A stretch of DNA of 64,000 nucleotides from Oscillospiraceae bacterium (lineage in GTDB: Bacteria; Bacillota; Clostridia; Oscillospirales; Oscillospiraceae): NCBI GenBank assembly GCA_017527825.1, contig JAFXPO010000016.1:1-64000 (forward strand), given 5' to 3'. The position numbers and the translations under genes are program-made. Numbering within the stretch: position 1 is the stretch's first letter; each line of letters starts with the position of its first letter. Shown here in pieces: positions 59,059-64,000 of this stretch. Below the pieces are notes generated by a model. The model was not told where the DNA came from and made no database searches. It was given only the letters and a program-made list of their open reading frames with translations.

Positions 59059-61440
59059 TTAACGGAGCTCCACCACGGTCACGCCCGCTTCGCCCTCGCC
59101 GAATGCGCCCAAGCGGAAGGATTTGACGCTCTTATTGCGCTTTAGAAGCGCGTGTACCGCCTTGCGCAGCGCACCGGTACCCTTGCCGTGGATGATGGTG
59201 ACGGTCTCCAAATGCGCCATCACCGCGGAATCGATGTAATTCTCCACGACCGCCTCCGCCTCCAGCGACTCCATGCCGCGGATATCCAGCTCCCGCGGCG
59301 TGGCGGCGGAGCGCAGCACCCGCGTTCCCGCCTTGGGCGAGGTCTTGGGCGTCAGCGCGGCGCGTTCGTCGTCCTCGATGAGCCGCACCCCGTCCGCCTT
59401 GACCTTCATGCGCAGCGATCCGGTCTTGCACTCCAGCGTGTCGCCGCTGACGCTCAGCACCTCCGCGCGGCGATTGGTGCCGGGAATCTCCACCAGATCG
59501 CCCACCCGAATCGGGCGGCTGGGCTTGGGGATCGGCTCCCTGACGTTGTCGCGCACGCCCACGGCGGCGCGGGCGTCGTTTAGGTTGTGCATAATGTTCG
59601 AACGCTGCTCGTTGAGCGTTTGCGCGTCCAGCTGCTTTTTCTGCGCCTTTTTCAGCTCGTCCAGCTCGCGGAACGCCGCGTCCGCCGCCGCCTTCGCGTC
59701 GGCAAGGATGCGCTTCGCCTCCGCCTCGCCGCGGGAACGCGCGTTGTCCTTTGCCCGCTCCATCTGCTCGCGGAACTCGCGGGCGCGTTTGGCGTCCTCC
59801 TCGCGGCGGGCAAGCAGACGGTCGGTCTCTTCTTTCTCCTTTTCCAGCGCCTGACGCTTCTGCTCCAGCTGCGTCAGCACGTCCTCAAAGCGGACGCTTT
59901 CGCCGCTCATCTGCTGCTTCGCGTGCTCGATGACGCGCTCGCTGAGACCCAGCCGCTGGGAGATGGCAAAGGCGTTGGATTTCCCCGGAATCCCGATCAG
60001 CAGGCGATACGTCGGCGCCAGCGTCTCCACGTTGAACTCGCAGCTGGCGTTCTCCACCCCCGCCGTGGTCATGGCAAAGGTCTTCAGCTCGGCATAGTGC
60101 GTGGTGGCAGCAATCTTCGCGCCCATGGCGCGTGCCTCCTCGATGATGGCGATGGCGAGCGCCGCGCCCTCCACCGGATCGGTGCCCGCGCCCAGCTCGT
60201 CAAAGAGGATCAGGCTGCCGTCGTCCGCCTCGTCCAGAATCTGTACAATATTCGTCATGTGCGCCGAGAAGGTGGACAGGCTCTGCTCGATGCTCTGCTC
60301 GTCGCCGATGTCGGCAAGCACCGCGGAGAACACGCTCACCACGCTCTGGTCGGCGCAGGGGATGTGCAGCCCGCACTGGGTCATCAGGCATAAAAGCCCC
60401 AGCGTCTTGAGGCTCACCGTCTTTCCGCCGGTGTTGGGGCCGGTGATGACCAGCGTGTCGAAGCTGCGTCCCAGTTCGATGTCGATGGGCACCGCCGTGT
60501 CCTTGCTCAAGAGCGGATGCCGCGCGCGGCGCAGAGAGATCACGCCGGTGTCCCGCACCTCCGGGCGCATGGCGTCCATCTCATAGCTCAGCTCGCCGCG
60601 GGCGAAGATCAGGTCGAGGTGCACCAGCACGTCGTAGTCCCAGGTGATGTCCTCCTCAAAGCCCGCCGCTTCGGCGGAGAGCGCCATGAGGATGCGGTCG
60701 ATCTCCTTTTCCTCCTTCGCCTCCAGCTCCTTCAGTTCGTTGTTCGCCTGCACCACGCCCATCGGCTCGACAAAAATGGTCGCGCCGCTGGATGACGTGT
60801 CGTGGACAAGACCGGGCAGCTGCCCCCGGAACTCCGACTTCACCGGCACGACAAAACGTCCGCCGCGCTGGGTGATGATCGCCTCCTGCAAGACGTTTTT
60901 GTAGCTGGTGGACGAAATGATCTTCTGTAAAATCTGTCTGCCCTTGGCAGCCGCCGCGCGTTTGTGGCGGCGGATATCCGCCAGCTCGACGCTGGCGGCG
61001 TCCGCGATCTCGTCCTCGCTGACGATGGCGGTGGTGATCTTCTCCTCTAAGTACCGGTTGGGGTGCAGGGAGTGGAACAGCTTATCCAGCACCGTCGGCT
61101 CCGCGTCGTCCCCCGGATACTCCCGCACCCGGCGTGCGTTGGTCAGCAGCCCCGCGATGTCCAGCAGTTCCTTCGGATTGAGCATGCCGCCGCGGGACGC
61201 GCGCCCCAGCGCCTCCGCCACGGGCTTCACTCCGCCGAACGAGGGGCTGCCCTTTAGGGCGATCATGCCCCGCGCGGCGTCGGTCTCATCCAGCAGGCGG
61301 CGCACCTCGTCCAACTCGGTCGAGGGCGTCAGCGTCCGCGCGCGCTCCTTCGCCGCCGCACTGACGGCGCGGCGCTCCAGCAGCTCCAGCACCCGTGGCA
61401 GCTCCAACACGCGGATGGATTTTTCAAACAAGTTGCTCAT
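59059..61440 (-). CDS. mutS2: MutS2 endonuclease/ATPase
   Basis: 793 residues. ATPase core with Walker A VITGPNTGGKTVSLKTLG and the DELGAGTDPVEGAALA box; a long coiled coil (about 510-630) rich in Lys, Glu and Arg; KOW-like segment; and the C-terminal Smr nuclease domain (LDIRGMESLEAEAVVENY; IIHGKGTGALRKAV). MutS2 limits recombination and, in Bacillus, also rescues collided ribosomes. ATG 61440 is preferred to TTG 61464. It follows recO by 24 bases. Confidence 0.95.
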   Translation of the reverse strand: MSNLFEKSIRVLELPRVLELLERRAVSAAAKERARTLTPSTELDEVRRLLDETDAARGMIALKGSPSFGGVKPVAEALGRASRGGMLNPKELLDIAGLLTNARRVREYPGDDAEPTVLDKLFHSLHPNRYLEEKITTAIVSEDEIADAASVELADIRRHKRAAAAKGRQILQKIISSTSYKNVLQEAIITQRGGRFVVPVKSEFRGQLPGLVHDTSSSGATIFVEPMGVVQANNELKELEAKEEKEIDRILMALSAEAAGFEEDITWDYDVLVHLDLIFARGELSYEMDAMRPEVRDTGVISLRRARHPLLSKDTAVPIDIELGRSFDTLVITGPNTGGKTVSLKTLGLLCLMTQCGLHIPCADQSVVSVFSAVLADIGDEQSIEQSLSTFSAHMTNIVQILDEADDGSLILFDELGAGTDPVEGAALAIAIIEEARAMGAKIAATTHYAELKTFAMTTAGVENASCEFNVETLAPTYRLLIGIPGKSNAFAISQRLGLSERVIEHAKQQMSGESVRFEDVLTQLEQKRQALEKEKEETDRLLARREEDAKRAREFREQMERAKDNARSRGEAEAKRILADAKAAADAAFRELDELKKAQKKQLDAQTLNEQRSNIMHNLNDARAAVGVRDNVREPIPKPSRPIRVGDLVEIPGTNRRAEVLSVSGDTLECKTGSLRMKVKADGVRLIEDDERAALTPKTSPKAGTRVLRSAATPRELDIRGMESLEAEAVVENYIDSAVMAHLETVTIIHGKGTGALRKAVHALLKRNKSVKSFRLGAFGEGEAGVTVVELR

Positions 61441-61464
61441 AACAATTCGTATACTTCCTGTCAA

Positions 61465-62262
61465 TTATTGCCGATTGTTGTCGATTTTTGCGGTTTCCCC
61501 GGAAATATCCGGCGGGATACGCAGGCTCTTGTAGAAATCGAGCGTGCGGAAGTCGCGGTCAAGCTGCACGCGGGCAAAGGTCTCGCAGGCGCGGGCAAAG
61601 CGTTTCATGGTCTCACCGTTTAAGGAAAACGACAGCATTCGCTTTTTCTCCGCGCCGACGACGTGACGCATCGCCGCAAGCGATCCCGGATCGAGCGGCA
61701 GCAGCCGTCCCACGGCGACACCCGCGCACTTGCGGCACAGCACCACGCCCTGCTCCGCGTCGAACACCGGCTCCTCCGGCGCGGTTGTGCCGCACACGGC
61801 GCACTCCGCCGTCAGCGGCTCGTAGCCGGAGAGCGCCAGCAGCTTCAATTCATACGCCGCCTTGACCAGTTCCGGCGGCTTGTGGAGCGTATCGAGGGCG
61901 TAGAGCGCGTTGAGCAGCAGCGAGAGGGTCTCCCCCGCCGGCTCCTCGCCGGTCACCGCCTCCGCCATCTCCGCGAAGTAGGACGCCAGCGACAGCAGCT
62001 CCACGTCCCGCCGCACGTTGTCCCACAGCGAGAGCGTGGACGCCTCGCTGAGCATCATCCAGCCCCGCTGCTCGTAGAGCACCAGCTCCGAGTATGCCAA
62101 AAGCTGACTCGCCGCGGCGATCTTGCTGTTCTTGCGCCGCGCGCCGCGGGCGATGACCGCGAACCTGCCATGCTCGGCGGTCAGCACGGTCAGGATTTTA
62201 TCAGCCTCCTTGGTCTGCGTTTCCCGCAGCACGAGGCCCTTCGTTACGATCTTCTCCGGCAT
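61465..62262 (-). CDS. recO: DNA repair protein RecO
   Basis: 265 residues. N-terminal OB fold (KGLVLRETQTKEADKILTVLTAEHGRFAVIARGARRKNSK), then a helical region and four Cys of a zinc site (CAVCGTTA; CRKCAG). RecO loads RecA together with RecR. Start ATG 62262. Part of the phoH-ybeY-era-yqzL-recO run; its 5' end overlaps the YqzL-like gene by 62 bases. Confidence 0.94.
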   Translation of the reverse strand: MPEKIVTKGLVLRETQTKEADKILTVLTAEHGRFAVIARGARRKNSKIAAASQLLAYSELVLYEQRGWMMLSEASTLSLWDNVRRDVELLSLASYFAEMAEAVTGEEPAGETLSLLLNALYALDTLHKPPELVKAAYELKLLALSGYEPLTAECAVCGTTAPEEPVFDAEQGVVLCRKCAGVAVGRLLPLDPGSLAAMRHVVGAEKKRMLSFSLNGETMKRFARACETFARVQLDRDFRTLDFYKSLRIPPDISGETAKIDNNRQ

Positions 62263-62338
62263 GGGGTTCCCCCTGTTTTGCCATCATATAAAAGGTTGGG
62301 TTTCCGGTTTCCAGAAACAGTCCGAGATAGCCGTCCAT
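62201..62338 (-). CDS. yqzL: YqzL-like small protein overlapping recO
   Basis: 45 residues, missed by length filters. Its beginning, MDGYLGLFLETGNPTFYMMAK, fits the YqzL family (short protein with a LF-x-x-TG-x-P-x-x-Y pattern), which is typically encoded between era and recO. GAGGTG lies 6 bases before the ATG. The tail after residue 23 lies over the recO start and has no family resemblance, so the overlap (62 bases) is longer than usual. Function unknown. Confidence 0.7.
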   Translation of the reverse strand: MDGYLGLFLETGNPTFYMMAKQGEPHAGEDRNEGPRAAGNADQGG

Positions 62339-62390
62339 GTCATCACCTCAGGCTTAGCATGGACGGTTGCGGCGGCATTATTGCTGGCAA

Positions 62391-63287
62391 TTATTGATCG
62401 TCATATCCGAACGAGCGGATATAATTCATGTTGTCGCGCCAATTCTCCTTCACCTTGACCCAGGTTTGCAGGTAGACCTTCGCGCCCATGAAGCGCTCGA
62501 TGTCGTGGCGCGCCTCGGTGCTGATCTTTTTCAGCATGTCGCCGTTTTTGCCGATGATGATGCCCTTGTGGCTCTTTTTCTCGCAGTAGATGGTCGCCTC
62601 GACCTCGATGATCTCGTCGTCCCGCTCCACGAAGCGGGTGATCTCCACCGCCGTGCCGTGGGGAATCTCCTTATCGAGGTTGCGGAGCATCTTCTCGCGC
62701 ACGATTTCCCCCACCACCTGACGGTCGGGCTGGTCGGTGACCATGCCGTCCGGGAAGAGCTGCGGTCCTTCCTCGGCGTACTTCGCCAGCTCGATGAGCA
62801 GGTCGCGCAGACCGTCCTTTTTCAGCGCGGAGATGGGGATGATCGCGTCAAACTCATGCGCCTCGGTGTAGGCGGCGATGACGGAGAGCAGGTCGTCCTT
62901 CTTCTCAACGGTGTCGATCTTGTTGACGCACAGCACCGCGGGCAGATGGGATTCCTTGATCTGCTTGATCAGCTCCTGCTCCGGGATGCCGACGTGAGGC
63001 ACCGGCTCCACGATCAGCACCACCGCGTCCACGTCCGCGATGCTCTCGCGGGTGACCTTGACCATATAGTCGCCGAGGCGGTTCTTCGCCTTGTGGAACC
63101 CCGGCGTGTCGAGAAACACGAACTGGATGTCGTCGCGATTCACGACGCCGTAAATGCGGTTGCGGGTGGTCTGGGGCTTATTGCTGACAATGGCGATCTT
63201 CTCGCCCACCAGCGCGTTGAGCAGCGTGGACTTGCCCACGTTCGGGCGGCCGCAGACGGTGACCATAGCGGTTTTGGTGATATTCAT
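62391..63287 (-). CDS. era: GTPase Era
   Basis: 298 residues. G1 GRPNVGKST, G3 DTPGFH, G4 NKID and G5 region SALKKDG in order, then the KH domain (EVEATIYCEKKSHKGIIIGKNGDMLKKIS). Era binds 16S rRNA and helps 30S maturation. GAGG lies 7 bases before the ATG. Complete. Confidence 0.96.
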   Translation of the reverse strand: MNITKTAMVTVCGRPNVGKSTLLNALVGEKIAIVSNKPQTTRNRIYGVVNRDDIQFVFLDTPGFHKAKNRLGDYMVKVTRESIADVDAVVLIVEPVPHVGIPEQELIKQIKESHLPAVLCVNKIDTVEKKDDLLSVIAAYTEAHEFDAIIPISALKKDGLRDLLIELAKYAEEGPQLFPDGMVTDQPDRQVVGEIVREKMLRNLDKEIPHGTAVEITRFVERDDEIIEVEATIYCEKKSHKGIIIGKNGDMLKKISTEARHDIERFMGAKVYLQTWVKVKENWRDNMNYIRSFGYDDQ

Positions 63288-63314
63288 AGGTGATCCTCAA
63301 CTTTCTTGAGCGTT

Positions 63315-63806
63315 TTATCGGGTCAGTTCCAGTTTTTCCATGATGATCTCCTCATGCTCGCGCATGAGCGCCTTCTGCTCACCCTCGTCCAGATGGTCGT
63401 AGCCCAGCAGGTGCAGCACCGAATGCGTCACGAGGTACGCCAGCTCGCGGCTTTTCGAGTGTCCGTACTCCTTCGCCTGCGCCGCCACGCGCTCGTAAGA
63501 GATCGCCATGTCCCCCAACGGCACCAGTCCCGTGCCGGGGTCGGCGTCGTCCTCGGTGGGCTTTTCGCCGGGGCGCAGCTCCAGCGCCGGGAAGCTCAGC
63601 ACGTCCGTCGGCGCGTCCACGTCGCGCTGCTCTTTGTTGATGGTGTGGATGCCCTCGTCGTTGGTGACAAGTACATCCACTTCACAGGGCAGCGTCACGC
63701 CCTCGCTTGCAAGCGCCGCGCGGATCGTGCGGCGGATCAGGGCTTTCGCGCGGTCGCTGACGCCCTCCGCCTCGGCTTCGATGGGAATAAAATGTGTGGT
63801 TCTCAT
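63315..63806 (-). CDS. ybeY: Endoribonuclease YbeY
   Basis: 163 residues from ATG 63806, chosen because GGGGAG lies 9 bases upstream. The zinc motif HSVLHLLGYDH (H-x3-H-x5-H) and LVTNDEGIHTINKEQRDVDAPTDVLSFP are diagnostic. Takes part in 16S rRNA 3'-end processing and ribosome quality control. One base separates it from the phoH stop. Confidence 0.95.
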   Translation of the reverse strand: MRTTHFIPIEAEAEGVSDRAKALIRRTIRAALASEGVTLPCEVDVLVTNDEGIHTINKEQRDVDAPTDVLSFPALELRPGEKPTEDDADPGTGLVPLGDMAISYERVAAQAKEYGHSKSRELAYLVTHSVLHLLGYDHLDEGEQKALMREHEEIIMEKLELTR

Positions 63807-63807
63807 G

Positions 63808-64000
63808 TTACCGTCTCCCCTTGGTTCCGTTGTGCTTGTTTTTTGCCTCTTCATAATCCTGATACGCCTTGATGATGCGCTGCACCATCACATGACGCAC
63901 CACGTCCTGATCGTTCAGCTCGCAGATGCCGACGCCCTCCACGCCCTTGAGCACCCACACCGCCTGCTTGAGGCCGGAGAGCTTGTCCGCCGGAAGGTCG
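63808..64000 (-). CDS. phoH: PhoH-like protein, C-terminal part (runs off the window)
   Basis: The last 63 residues of a PhoH family ATPase are visible: DLPADKLSGLKQAVWVLKGV, ICELNDQDVVRH and QRIIKAYQDYE match the family's C-terminus. The P-loop part lies beyond position 64000. Order phoH-ybeY is the usual one in Firmicutes. Confidence 0.88.
   Translation of the reverse strand, partial: DLPADKLSGLKQAVWVLKGVEGVGICELNDQDVVRHVMVQRIIKAYQDYEEAKNKHNGTKGRR

Overview
The window looks like a chromosomal segment of a GC-rich, spore-forming, Gram-positive Clostridia member. An Oscillospiraceae-like gut bacterium is my inference. Support: a clear SpoIIID regulator, HPr with both His15 and Ser46, an LCP cell-wall ligase, an SLH-domain surface protein, a PhoH-YbeY-Era-YqzL-RecO-MutS2 block, strong AGGAGG ribosome sites and no outer-membrane genes. 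Base composition was judged by eye, not computed.

Positions 1-27,350 are accessory DNA built up at one tRNA-Val(GAC) gene (27275-27350, minus strand). The last 48 bases of that tRNA are repeated exactly at 2492-2539. Left of the copy lies the end of a first element (excisionase-like gene plus tyrosine integrase). Between the two copies lies a second, complete-looking island of about 24.8 kb with its own excisionase, replication-initiator-like gene and integrase, and with repeated arm-type sites (core TTTTCCCGCA) at both ends. No relaxase, conjugation or transposase gene is visible, so the island looks like an integrative element that depends on a helper for transfer.

Island cargo, left to right: an AAA/DUF4143 ATPase; a minus-strand operon of a 32-residue membrane peptide, a DUF4230 membrane protein and a membrane-tethered DnaQ-like exonuclease; a DUF5688 gene and a divergent zinc-ribbon/HTH gene, both behind near-identical terminator-like leader hairpins; two small ORFs, one behind a 122-nt nested inverted repeat; then a long minus-strand defence operon of SNF2-type helicase, MNT nucleotidyltransferase, HEPN, DUF4391, two AT-rich unknown genes (one with a HEPN-like motif, one membrane-anchored), a type III Mod methyltransferase, one more AT-rich unknown gene and a type III Res helicase-nuclease. 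Next come a divergent tyrosine recombinase and a coiled-coil partner. A palindrome, TTGACCAASTTGGTCAA, recurs in the island's intergenic regions and suggests one shared regulator.

From 27,350 to 64,000 the DNA is ordinary core chromosome: DUF1846 protein, Tex, a sugar nucleotidyltransferase, YegP-like protein, a giant 2-hydroxyacyl-CoA dehydratase/activase fusion, SpoIIID, LCP, an SLH-transglutaminase protein, a PfkB kinase, AzlCD (AzlC carries a large internal deletion), YhfC, an M29 aminopeptidase, MgtE, an MBOAT/DHHW O-acetylation pair, a YihY-like protein, TrkA-TrkH, DUF1540, a split TauE/SafE transporter, a 3D/G5 cell-wall protein, an SPFH-Arc-DUF1648 operon, UvrC, HPr, MutS2, RecO, YqzL, Era, YbeY and a partial PhoH. 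The YhfC promoter and the SPFH-operon promoter share an almost identical 19-bp operator over the -10 box, pointing to a small two-locus regulon.
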